From: Xestospongia muta
Taxonomy: Eukaryota > Porifera > Demospongiae > Haplosclerida > Petrosiidae
DNA length: 64,000 nt
Direction of reading: 5' to 3'
Assembly: GCA_963693285.1 (NCBI GenBank)
Contig: OY848929.1
Span: 5,706,501-5,770,500, forward strand
Shown here: piece by piece, positions 42,201-51,362 of the stretch
Layout of the letters: each line of letters begins with the position of its first letter
How positions within the stretch are numbered: position 1 is the first letter of the stretch
Made by a program: the position numbers and the translations under genes
The notes under the pieces: model-generated
Databases searched by the model: none
What the model was told of the DNA's origin: nothing
The model's input: the letters and a program-made list of their open reading frames with translations, nothing else

Positions 42201-44374
42201 CATTAGTATCACAGCTCTAAAATGTAGCATTATATTTTTAAAAATGTTTATATAATGCCCTTTGTTCTACTAGTAAACGTACATGTAAATTAATGAATTC
42301 GTTTTGTCTTTTTTAACGAATTTAAAGAATGAAATTGCTTCAAATTTTTTATGAAGATAGCTATATAGGTTCTTGTTAAGTGACATTAGTATCACTGCTC
42401 TAAAATGTACCATTATTCTTTTAAAAATCTTTATATAATGGCCTTTGTTCTACTAGTAAATGTACATGTAAATTAATGAATTCGTTTTGTCTTTTTTATA
42501 GACTTTAATGAATGAAATCACTTAAATTATTTTGTGATGATAGCTATATAGGTCCTTGTTAAGTGACATTAGTATCACAGCTCTAAAATATAGCGTTATA
42601 TTTTTAAAAATGTTTATATAATGGCCTTTGTTCTACTAGTAAATGTACATGTAAATTAATGAACTCTTTTTGTCTTTTTTAACGAATTTAAAAAATGAAA
42701 TTGCTTCAAATGTTTTGTGATGATAGCTATATAGGTCCTTGTTAAGTGACATTAGTATCATTGCTCTAAAATGTAGCATTATCCTTTTAAAAATGTTTAT
42801 ATAATGGCCTTTGTTCTACTAGTAAATGTACATGTAAATTAATGAATGCATTTTGTCTTTTTTTACAGACTTTAAAGAATGAAATTGCTTCAATTTTTTT
42901 TTGATGATAGCTATATTGTTCCTTGTTAAGTGACATTAGTATTACAGCTCTAAAATGTAGCATTATCCTTTTAAAAACTTTTATATAATTCCTTTTGTTC
43001 TACTAGTAGATGTACATGTAAATTAATGAATTCTTTTTGTCTTTTTTTACAGACTTAAAAGAATGAAATTGTTTCAAATTTTTTGTGATGATAGCTATAT
43101 AGGTTCTTGTCAAATGACATTAGTATCACTGCTCTAAAATGTAGCATTATCATTTGAAAAATTTTTATATAATGGCCTTTGTTCTACTAGTAAATGTACG
43201 TGTAAATTAATGAATTCGTTTTGTCTTTTTTTACAGAATTTAAAGAATGAAATCGCTTTAAATATTTTGAGATGATAGCTATATAGGTCCTTGTTAAGTG
43301 ACATTAGTATCACTGCTCTAAAATGTAGCATTATCCTTTAAAAAATCTTTATATAATGCCCTTTGTTCTAGTAGAAAATGTACATGTAAATTAATGAATG
43401 CATTTTGTTTTTTTTACAGACTTTAAAGAATGAAATTACTTCAAATTTTTTGTGAGGATAGCTATATAGGTTCTTGTTAAGTGACATTAGTATCACAGCT
43501 CTAAAGTATAGCGTTATATTTTTAAAAATGTTTATGTAATGGCCTTTGTTCTACTAGTAAATGTACATGTAAATTAATGAATTTGTTTTGTCTTTTTCTA
43601 ACAAATTTAAAGAATGAAATTACTTTAAATATTTTGTGATGATAGCTATATAGGTTCTTGTTAAGTGACATTAGTATCACTGCTCTAAAATGTAGCATTA
43701 TCCTTTAAAAAATCTTTATATAATGCCCTTTGTTCTACTAGTAAATGTACATGTAAATTAATGAATTTGTTTTGGTTTTTTTACTGACTTTAACAACATT
43801 TCTAAGCACAAACAACTATTCTACTTAACAAGGACCTATATAGCTATCATCATAAAAAATTCGAAGCAATTTCATTTTTTTGCCATTTTTGGCTCGAGAC
43901 CATGGACTATAGTCCATGGTTTCAAGCCAAAAATTGAGAATTTGGTCCACGTGACGAAATCTCTTGAATTTTTTTATGATGATAGCTATATAGGTCCTTA
44001 ATAAGTGACATTAGTATCACAGCTCTAAAATGTAGCATTATATTTTTTAAAATGTTTATATAATGCCTTTTGTTCTACTAGTAAATGTACATGTAAATTA
44101 ATGAATTCATTTTGTCTTTTTTAACAAATTTAAAAAATGAAATTGCTTCAAATTTTTTATGAAGATAGCTATATAGGTCCTTGTTAAGTGACATTAGTAT
44201 CACTGCTCTAAAGTGTACCATTATCCTTTTAAAAATCTTTATATAATGGCCTTTGTTCTACTAGTAAATGTACATGTAAATTAATGAATTCGTTTTGTCT
44301 TTTTATAGACTTTAATGAATGAAATCACTTAAATTATTTTGTGATGATAGCTATATAGGTCCTTGTTAAGTGAC

Positions 44375-44591
44375 ATTAGTATCACAGCTCTAAAATATAG
44401 CGTTATATTTTTTAAAATGTTTATATAATGGCCTTTGTTCTACTAGTAAATGTACATGTAAATTAATGAATTCTTTTTGTCTTTTTTAACGAATTTAAAA
44501 AACGAATTCATTAATTTACATGTACATTTACTAGTAGAACAAATGGCATTATATAAACATTTTTAAAAGGATAATGCTACATTTTAGAGCA
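44375..44591. repeat. Inverted junction ending array 1
   Basis: The last + monomer ends at AATTAATGAATTC (44,473). After about 30 bp the sequence continues as its reverse complement, GAATTCATTAATTTACATG from 44,504, through CTAGTAGAAC and TTATATAAAC to GCTACATTTTAGAGC. The arms are roughly 90-100 bp and imperfect. This is the only place in array 1 where a monomer body, not just the 182-bp fold-back, switches strand. Confidence 0.9.
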
Positions 44592-44666
44592 ATGTACTAA
44601 TGTACCAAAAGAATGGAATGTACTAATGTACCAAAAGAGCAATGTACTAATGTACCAAAAGAATGG
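44591..44666 (+). repeat. Short 24-26-bp minisatellite
   Basis: Three units share AATGTACTAATGTACC followed by AAAAGAATGG or AAAAGAGC. They abut the inverted junction directly and seem to be a local expansion of the sequence at the breakpoint. Confidence 0.85.
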
Positions 44667-44739
44667 AATACTTACCATTGTAAGTGTAGTATAAACTTTT
44701 CGTTTACATCAATAAAACAATGAATGTATTCAATAAAAA

Positions 44740-45275
44740 TTTCCTATGCTAGTAAATATACATGTAAATTAATGATTTCGTTTTTGTTTTTACACAGACT
44801 TTAACAAATGAAATCACTTCACATTTTTTGTGATGATAGCTATAAAAGTCCTTGTTAAGTGACATTAGTATCACTGCTCTAAAGTGTAGCATTATATTTT
44901 TTAAAATGTTTATATAATGGCCTTTGTTCTACTAGTAATTGTACATGTAAATTAATGAATTCGTTTTGGTTTTTTTATAAACTTTTACGAATGAAATTAC
45001 TTCAAACTTTTTGTGATGATAGCTATGTATGTCCTTGTTAAGTGACATTAGTATCACTGCTCTAAAATGTAGCATTATCCTTTTAAAATTGTTTATATAA
45101 TGGCCTTTGTTCTACTAGTAAATGTACAAGTAAATTAATGAATTGCTTTTGTCTTTTTTTAACGAATTTAAAGAATGAAATTGCTTCAACTTTTTTGTGA
45201 TGATAGCTATATAGCTCCTTGTTAAGTGACATAAGTATCATTGCTCTAAAGTGTAGCATTATCCTTTTAAAAATT
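44740..45275 (+). repeat. Three diverged satellite monomers
   Basis: Monomer landmarks (GTACATGTAAATTAATG, GATGATAGCTAT, TTGTTAAGTGACAT, GCTCTAAA) are present three times with many substitutions and small indels. They mark the worn outer edge of array 1 in the original + orientation. Confidence 0.85.
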
Positions 45276-45487
45276 TTCCATTGCAATAACACTGTGTAAA
45301 TTTGTAATTTAATTTTTGCAAAAGTTTTATGAAAATGTAATATTGTAATTAATGAAAAAGCATTTGTAAATAACAAACATGTCTTTATAAAATATTCCAA
45401 CTGTCTAAACATTTTTTAGGATGTGTGGTCAATGAGTGGAGCAACTATCAAGTTCTTCCTGAGCTCCTAAAACATGTACTGTACTAC
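45276..45487 (+). other. AT-rich spacer with a possible exon remnant
   Basis: The satellite ends within TTAAAAATTTTCC and sequence becomes unique. An acceptor-like TAAACATTTTTTAG ends at 45,419. It is followed by an open stretch read as TGT GTG GTC AAT..., giving CVVNEWSNYQVLPELLKHVL and stopping at 45,500-45,502. A second frame reads DVWSMSGATIKFFLSS before a stop. Neither is recognised and no partner exon was found, so this may be chance. Confidence 0.2.
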
Positions 45488-45705
45488 GTGTGCACAGAAT
45501 AATAACTGTAGAAATAATGTGTGCACAGAATAATAACTGTAGAAATAATGTGTGCACTGAATAACTATAGAACAGAATAACTATATATAGCAATAATGTG
45601 TGCACATAATAATAACTATAGAAATAATATGCGCACAGAATAATAACTGTAGAAATAATGTGTGCACAGAATAATAACTATAGAAATAATGTGTGCAAAG
45701 AATAC
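45488..45705 (+). repeat. 31-bp minisatellite
   Basis: About seven units of GTGTGCACAGAATAATAACT plus GTAGAAATAAT follow one another. The third is enlarged by an internal duplication (ACTATAGAACAGAATAACTA) and the last is truncated. Units differ by G/A changes only at a few positions. No function is visible. Confidence 0.9.
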
Positions 45706-45772
45706 CACCCTAGTGACTAATAATACAATACTATTACCTTTGGAGTCATAATATTTTATACATTAATCATCT

Positions 45773-46185
45773 GTTAACAGATTGAATTCAAAAGATCCAC
45801 ATTAGTTCTTTCTGTGTGGATGTTTGTTTAGCTCCTATTAACACAAACTTTAAGAAATTTTTACACATTCGTTCATTAATTCTTCAACAGGAATTCAATT
45901 AGTTATAGTTAATTAAAAAGGTGTGGCCTCGAAGGAAGGTGGCTCAGAAGCGCTTGTGGACAGCCATGGTTAAAAATGTGGATAACTTTCTCCGGCTAAT
46001 GGTAATGGCTGTCTTTATGAACTACAGCTGCCATATTGCCACACAGAACAGTGTCTCATTTTTAATCCCTCGGTTTAATGCCCTACAATACTATTGCTAG
46101 CAATTGATTTGAGTGTAGCTGCGGCAATCTCTACCTTCCAGTTGTTTTTGGCAGAATTAAAGCAGGAATAAAAAAGGAAGAATTG
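45773..46185 (-). repeat. E block, left inverted arm
   Basis: About 400 bp here is the reverse complement of 48,491-48,885 and of 50,968-51,362. Shared landmarks are TCCACACAGAAAGAACTAAT, GGCCACACC, GGCTGTCCACAAGC, GCAGCTGTAGTTCATAAAGA and GCTTTAATTCTGCC. Identity looks about 80-85 percent by eye, with small indels. The outer limit is CTGTTAAC in all copies. The pair encloses about 2.3 kb, so 45,773-48,885 has the outward shape of an element with long terminal inverted repeats. I see no target-site duplication and no transposase. Confidence 0.8.
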
Positions 46186-46320
46186 AAACAGACATTAACA
46201 GAAGAGAAATTAATGGTGGAGGAACAAAAGCAATAGGAATTTGATCAGAAATTAATGGATGAGAAACTAAAGGATGATGAAAAATTAAAGAATGAATTAA
46301 AGCAGAAATTAAAGGAATAG
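46153..46320 (+). pseudogene. Coiled-coil exon remnant left of E
   Basis: One frame reads RIKAGIKKEELKQTLTEEKL then MVEEQKQ, a TAG at 46,234-46,236, then EFDQKLMDEKLKDDEKLKNE and LKQKLKE to a TAG at 46,318-46,320. Composition is almost only K, E, L, D and Q with leucines at heptad-like spacing, so a parallel coiled coil is the natural reading. The in-frame TAG suggests a broken gene. The segment LTEEKLMVEEQKQ resembles VTKEHLLVEELYHQQQ in the exon at 53,525 on the far side of E. Low-complexity A-rich DNA could imitate this, which limits confidence. Confidence 0.45.
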
Positions 46321-46487
46321 AAATTCTTTATGAATATAGCTATTGCATACACATGTGGTTGCTATATAATGTTGTCACAGTTAGAAAGACTAAAGTCACA
46401 GCAGCCCCCCTCAGCCAAGAGTTAGTTGTGAAAGTCCTAGAAAACATAACTTTCAAGTAAACTCTAGTGAGAGGATGGCTTTACCAA
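46321..46487. other. Unique spacer, nothing recognised
   Basis: This stretch links the coiled-coil remnant to the first E body. It contains GCAGCCCCCCTCAGCC, a local GC-rich spot, but no ORF or repeat that I can support. Confidence 0.5.
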
Positions 46488-47148
46488 GGTCTTTTTCAGT
46501 GTCCTGTGAACAAATGATATTATATTATTAGTTGTAGTTTATTACAGTCAAGTTGTAAAATCATCTAAATACTAATGTTTTAATTAGGATTTTGATGAAC
46601 TTTGTGTCCATTTTAACTGGTAGTAACAATGTAGTAATATGTACATTATCTGGAAATGAATTTTAAAGGATGCTAAAAGGAAAAGTGGTTGTAATTGTTC
46701 TGTTAAACTTACAATTGTTTAAGAAACCACTTTGGATCTTTTTATGATACAGAGATTAACATTTGAACAAATTAGAATACCTATTAATATTGTGAGTATG
46801 AAAATAGTCTGGATTTTAGCAGCTGTCTATTTTGATAAGATATGTTAGAAGAATTGATGCTTCTGCTTTAGTAAGAGACTTAGAAAGAGTTTCATTAATC
46901 TAAGAAATGAACTCACACCCCACTTGGCCGAAAACTGTTGGCCTTACTTCGCCAACAACTCAGCTGAGAACTGTCTACGTCCAATACTGAAAGTGGCAGA
47001 AGTCGATACCTCACCCTCACTTCCAGGGGAAGTAAAATCAGCCTCAATTTGCCTCAATACTGAACTAAGCAGTGTATGCGTTGAATACTAGGGAAGTGTA
47101 AGGCAGTGTTGATCTATTGGCCTAACTTGGCCGACCACTTTCAGCCTA

Positions 47149-47310
47149 GATCTGTCGGCCCGTCATGAGCGACCACTCTCGCCCGAGAAGTTGTTGCAGC
47201 CTAGATCTGTCGGCCCGTCAAGAGCGACCACTCTCGCCCGAGAAGTTGGTGCTGAAAGATCTGTCGGCCCGTCAAGAGCGACCACTCTCGCCCGAGAAGT
47301 TGGTGCTGAA
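47149..47310 (+). repeat. 54-55-bp sub-repeat in E
   Basis: Three units begin GATCTGTCGGCCCGTCA and contain GAGCGACCACTCTCGCCCGA followed by GAAGTTG. They translate in one frame to a repeated LSARQERPLSPEKL, but this is bounded by stops and is not gene-like. Copies 2 and 3 of E carry two diverged units each. Confidence 0.85.
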
Positions 47311-47339
47311 GCCTCAGTTGCGTATAGACATTACCCGGG

Positions 47340-48433
47340 AGAAGCTTTGTTAGTTGGTGGTTTGCATGAGAGTGCGAGGTTGTCTAAGATTTGCTTTAGA
47401 AGTTGCAATCTTGGCAGCTACTGCAGTACCTCTTACTCATGTGTGGACCGTTTGATTCCTAGGGTAGTGAGAGTGATTCCTAGGGTAGTGAGAGCCGGTG
47501 TTGATCAATTCAGCCTGACTTTCCTTCCTTAGGGTGTTTAGGCTGAAGTAAGGCTTACTTTCCTTCCCAGGGAAGTGACAGCCAAAATGTGTGAGGTGTA
47601 AGGTTGTAGGTTGTCTAGTTGCATTCTTCGCAGCTACTCCACTACCTCTTAGTCATTTGTGTGGTACCAGTGGTACTGAACATGGCAAAATGGAGCGATT
47701 GATTCCTAGGGTAGTGAGAGTGATTCCTAGGCTAGTGAGAGCCAGTGTTGATCAATTCAGCCTGACTTCCCTTCCCTAGGGAGTTTAGGCTGAAGTAAGG
47801 CTTACTTTTCTTCCCATGGAAGTGACAGTCAATATGTGTGAGATGTAAGGTTATAGGTTGTCTAGTTGCATTCTTCGCAGCTACTCCACTACCTCTTAGT
47901 CATGTGTGTGGTACCAGTGGTACTGAACATGGCAAAATGGAGCAATTGATACCTAGGGTAGTGAGAGTGATTCCTAGGGTAGTGAGAGCCAGTGTTGATC
48001 AATTCAGCCTGACTTTCCTTTTCCTAGGGAGTTTCGGCAGAAGTAAGGCTAGCTTTCCTTCCCAGGGAAGTGACAGCCAATATGTGTGAGGTGTAAGGTT
48101 GTAGGTTGTCTAGTTGCATTCTTCGCAGCTACTCCACTACCTTTTAGTCATGTGTGTGGTACCAGTGTTACTGAACATGGCAAAATGGAGCGATTGATTC
48201 CTAGGGTAGTGAGAGTGATTCCTAGGGTAGTGAGAGCCAGTGTTGATCAATTCAGCCTGACTTCCCTTCCCTAGGGAGTTTCGGCTGAAGTAAGGCTTAC
48301 TTTCCTTCCCAGGGAAGTGACAGCCAATATGTGTGAGGTGTAAGGTTGTAGGATGTCTAGTTGCATTGTTCGCAGCTACTCCACTACCTCTTAGTCAAGT
48401 GTGTGGTACCAGTGGTACTGAACATGGCAAAAT
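47340..48433 (+). repeat. 247-248-bp tandem sub-repeats in E
   Basis: Units share GTTGTAGGTTGTCTAGTTGC, GCAGCTACTCCACTACCT, GTGTGGTACCAGTG, GAACATGGCAAAATGG, CCTAGGGTAGTGAGAG, TTGATCAATTCAGCCTGACT and TTCCCAGGGAAGTGACAGCC. Repeats start near 47,588, 47,835, 48,083 and 48,330, with a diverged first unit before them. Each unit contains an internal duplication of GATTCCTAGGGTAGTGAGAG. Unit length is not a multiple of three, and the similar ORFs in successive units all stop at the same CCCTAG, so coding is unlikely. Confidence 0.88.
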
Positions 48434-48490
48434 GGCAGCTACTGCAGTTTCAAAATGTTTTACATCCAGGTACAAAGCTAGCTTTGTCTA

Positions 48491-48885
48491 ATTTCTACCT
48501 TTTTATTCTTGCTTTAATTCTGCCAAAAACAAATGGAAGATAGAGATTGCCAAAGCTACACTCAATTGTATTGTCGGGCATTAAATTGATGAGTTAAAAA
48601 TGAGACACTGTTCTGTTTTGCAATATGGCAGCTGTAGTTCATAAAGACAGCAGAAAGTTATCCATTTATTTTAATCATGGCTGTCCACAAGCACTTCTGA
48701 GCCATCTTTCTTTTGAGGCCACACCTTTTAAATTAATTATAACTAATTGAATACCTGTTGATGAATTAATGAACGAAAGTATAAAAATTTCTAAAAGTTT
48801 GTGTTAATAGGACCTAAACAAAGATCCACACAGAAAGAACTAATGTTATTATATCATGAAGATCTTTTGAATTCCATCTGTTAAC
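48491..48885 (+). repeat. E arm in + orientation, copy 1
   Basis: This arm pairs with 45,773-46,185 as an inverted repeat. It runs from TTTCTACCTTTTTATTCTTG to CTGTTAAC. The transcript of the enclosed region could fold on itself through this arm. Confidence 0.8.
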
Positions 48886-50244
48886 TATATACTGCAATAC
48901 TGAGTAATACGTAAATCATAGGACAAATTGTTACAATAGTTAGTAATTTATGAAGGTCTTTTTCAGTGTCCTGTGAACAAATGATACTACCTCAATAGTT
49001 GTAGCTTATAACAATCAAGTTGTAAAATCGTCTAAATACTAATGTTTTAATTAGGATTTTGATGAAGTCCGTGTCCATTTAAGAATCAAGACATGTTGTC
49101 CAGTTACTTGTAGTAACAATGTAGTAATATGTTAATATGTACATTACTTGTAAATGAATTTCAAAGGATGCTAAAAGGAAAAGTGGTTGTAATTGTTCTG
49201 TTAAAGTTACAGTTGTTTAAGAAACATTTTTGATCTTTATATGATACAGAGTTAACATTTGAAGAAACTTGAATACCTATTAATATTGTGAGTATGAAAA
49301 TAGTCTGGATTTTAGCAGCTATCTATTCTGATAAGATATGTTAGAAGAATTGATGCTTCTGCTTTAGTACAAGACTTAGAAAGAGTTTCATTAATCTAAG
49401 AAATGAACTCACACCCCACTTGGCCAAAACCTGTTGGCCTTACTTCGCCAACAACTCAGCTGAGAACTGTCTACGTCCAATACTGAAAGTGGCAAAGTCG
49501 ATACCTCACCCTCACTTCCAGGGCAAGTAAAATCAGCCTCAATTTGCCTCAATACTGAACTAAGCAGTGTATGCGTTGATTACTAGGGAAGTGTAAGGCA
49601 GTGTTGATCTATTGGCCTAACTTGGCCGACCACTTTCAGCCTAGATCTGTCGGCCCGTCACAAATGACCATTCTCGCCCGAGAAGTTGCAGCCTAGATCT
49701 GTCGGCCCGTCACGAGCGACCACTCTTGCCCTAGAAGTTGGCGCTGTCGGCCTCAGTTGTGTATAGACATTACCCGGGAGAAGCTTTGTTAGTTGGTGGT
49801 TTACATGAGAGTGCGAGGTTGTCTAAGATTTGCTTTAGAAGTTGCAATCTTGGCAGCTACTGCAGTACCTCTTACTCATGTGTGGACCGTTTGATTCCTA
49901 AGGTATTGAGAGTGATTCTTAGGGTAGTGAGAGCTGGTGTTGATCAATTCAGCCTGACTTTCCTTCCCTGGGGTGTTTAGGCTGAAGTAAGGCTTACTTT
50001 CCTTCCCAGGTAAGTGACAGCCAATATGTGTGAGGTGTAAGGTTGTAGGTTGTCTAGTTGCATTCTTCGCAGCTACTCCACTACCTTTTAGTCATGTGTG
50101 TGGTACCAGTGTACTGAACATGGCAAAATGGAGCGATTGATTCCTAGTTTAGTGAGAGCCAGTGTTGATCAAATCAGCCTGACTTTCCTTCCCTTGGGAA
50201 TGAGGGTGAAGTAAAGCTTACTTTCCTTCCCAGGGAAGTGACAG

Positions 50245-50346
50245 GTTAAGTGTTAATCCATGTGGCAAAAAATTTGATGTAGATCATCCTTGGATGGATG
50301 TGTTAGCCCTCTCAACAGAGGGGTTTTGGCAACGTTTTACATCCAG
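50245..50346 (+). CDS. Exon-like segment within E copy 2
   Basis: An acceptor-like GGGAAGTGACAG precedes it and a donor-like TCCAG|GTAGTATG follows. Between them, 102 nt are open in one frame: one base, 33 codons (starting LSVNPCGKKFDVDHPWMDVL and ending STEGFWQRFTS) and two bases. Tryptophan, histidine, cysteine and proline give it a protein-like composition unlike the surrounding repeat. It is not recognised. It may be an exon captured by the repeat, or an exon of a host gene into which E expanded. No partner exons were joined. Confidence 0.35.
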
Positions 50347-50967
50347 GTAGTATGAGACCAAGCCATCTTTTGATCAGTTCAGCCTGACCTTCCTTCCATA
50401 GGAAGTGAGGGTGAAGTAAAGCTTACTTTTTCTCTGAGGAAAGTGACAGCCAATATGTGACATGTAAGGTTGTAGGTTGTCTGCAGCTACTCCACTACCT
50501 CTTAGTCAGGTGTGTGATACCAGTGGGTAATGAATGATGCAGAATTGATCGATTGATTCCCAGGGTAGTGAGAGCTCTGTTGATCAGTTCGGCATGACTT
50601 TCCTTGCCTAGGCAGTGAGGGTGAAGTAAAGCTTACTTTTCTTCCAAGACAATTCGGCATGACTTTCCTTGCCTAGGCAGTGAGGGTGAAGTAAAGGTTA
50701 CTTTTCTTCCAAGAGAAGTCACAGCCAATATCTGAGGCATGTGTGTGGTACCAGTGGTACTGAACAAGGCAAAATGAAGCGATTGATTCCCAGGGTAGTG
50801 AGAGCCAGTGTTGATTTATTCAGCCTGACTTTCCTTCCCTAAGGAGGGAAGTGACAGCCAGTAAATTAGGTGTGAGGTTGTCTAAGATTTGCTTTAGATG
50901 TTTCAATCTTGGCAGCTACTGCAGTTTCAAAATGTTTTACATCCAGGTACAAAGCTAGCTTTGTCTA

Positions 50968-51362
50968 ATTTCTACCTTTTTATTCTTGCTTTAATTCTGC
51001 CAAAAACAAATGGAAGATAGAGATTGCCACAGCTACACTCAATTGTATTGTCGGGCATTAAACTGAGGAGTTAAAAATGAGACACTGTTCTGTTTTGCAA
51101 TATGGCAGCTGTAGTTCATAAAGACAGCAGAAAGTTATCCATTTATTTTAATCATGGCTGTCCACAAGCACTTCTGAGCCATCTTTCTTTTGAGGCCACA
51201 CCTTTTAAATTAATTATAACTAATTGAATACCTGTTGATGAATTAATGAACGAAAGTATAAAAATTTCTAAAAGTTTGTGTTAATAGGACCTAAACAAAG
51301 ATCCACACAGAAAGAACTAATGTTATTATATCATGAAGATCTTTTGAATTCCATCTGTTAAC
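50968..51362 (+). repeat. E arm in + orientation, copy 2
   Basis: Second direct copy of the arm at 48,491-48,885, nearly identical to it and again ending at CTGTTAAC. Both are inverted relative to 45,773-46,185. Confidence 0.82.

Larger units (their letters stand above)
1..44503 (+). repeat. Satellite array 1, ~183-bp monomers
   Basis: Head-to-tail monomers run from the first base to a strand switch near 44.5 kb. Landmarks in each unit, in order, are GCTCTAAAATGTAGCATTA, TTTATATAATGGCCTTTGTT, CTACTAGTAAATGTAC, a T-rich run ending in ACAG or AACGAA, then GATGATAGCTATATAGG and TTGTTAAGTGACATTAG. Unit length is 182-184 bp, with the T and A runs giving most of the length variation. By length I estimate a little over 200 monomers. 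Several monomer types alternate, so the array is higher-order: for example, the block from about 1,615 is repeated 2,335 bp later with almost no change. No promoter or genuine gene is supported inside it. The array runs off the left edge. It could be pericentromeric or another heterochromatic satellite; the sequence cannot say which. Confidence 0.97.
13200..44503 (+). repeat. Array 1, subfamily B block
   Basis: From about 13.2 kb new monomer types appear: one with TCTTTTTCTAACAAATTT, one with GTACGTGTAAATT, and later one with GTACGTGCTAATT. Every fold-back palindrome from 13,641 onward has lost the right-arm CTCGAG (usually now CTCAAG). Palindrome starts I located are 13,641, 15,266, 17,258, 17,787, 18,498, 19,210, 20,653, 21,543, 22,255, 23,514, 24,956, 27,868, 28,942, 30,001, 31,990, 33,980, 35,054, 36,130, 37,756, 39,194, 40,269, 42,083 and 43,891. 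Local tandem duplications are visible, for example a two-monomer (366-bp) unit repeated at about 15.88, 16.25 and 16.61 kb, and a 918-bp unit linking 26,029 and 26,947. Confidence 0.85.
46488..48433 (+). repeat. E block copy 1
   Basis: The copy begins at GGTCTTTTTCAGTGTCCTGT. Its first part (to about 46,900) is AT-rich. It then turns GC-rich with many short inverted motifs such as TTGGCC/GGCCAA and CTTCCCAGGGAAG. The order is AT-rich leader, GAACTCACACCCCACTTGGC, GAGAACTGTCTACGTCCAAT, a 55-bp sub-repeat, then 247-bp sub-repeats. The leader matches copies 2 and 3 with scattered changes and small indels. ORFs of 60-113 codons inside are fragments of the repeated units and are not supported as genes. 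Confidence 0.85.
48434..50910 (+). repeat. E block copy 2
   Basis: This copy opens with GGCAGCTACTGCAGTTTC and ends just before the same sequence at 50,911. It contains the arm that is inverted relative to 45,773-46,185, the AT-rich leader, the GC-rich body and an exon-like segment at 50,245-50,346 that copy 1 lacks. It is nearly identical to copy 3 over about 2 kb, with only a few substitutions and short indels seen by eye, so the duplication is recent. Confidence 0.88.

Noticed and set aside
350..43331. Some twenty minus-strand ORFs of 60-82 codons as real genes
   Set aside because: They are the same antisense translation of the satellite monomer. They exist because 183 is divisible by three, they have no promoter or splice context, and they are destroyed in array 2.
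1..44503. CRISPR array or bacterial repeat
   Set aside because: Units are contiguous 183-bp repeats with no variable spacers and no cas genes, and the context is eukaryotic.
47165..48543. Several + ORFs of 60-113 codons in E copy 1 (for example from 47,191, 47,591, 47,838 and 48,086)
   Set aside because: They are repeated fragments of the 55-bp and 247-bp sub-repeats, each ending at the same stop, with unit lengths that shift frame.
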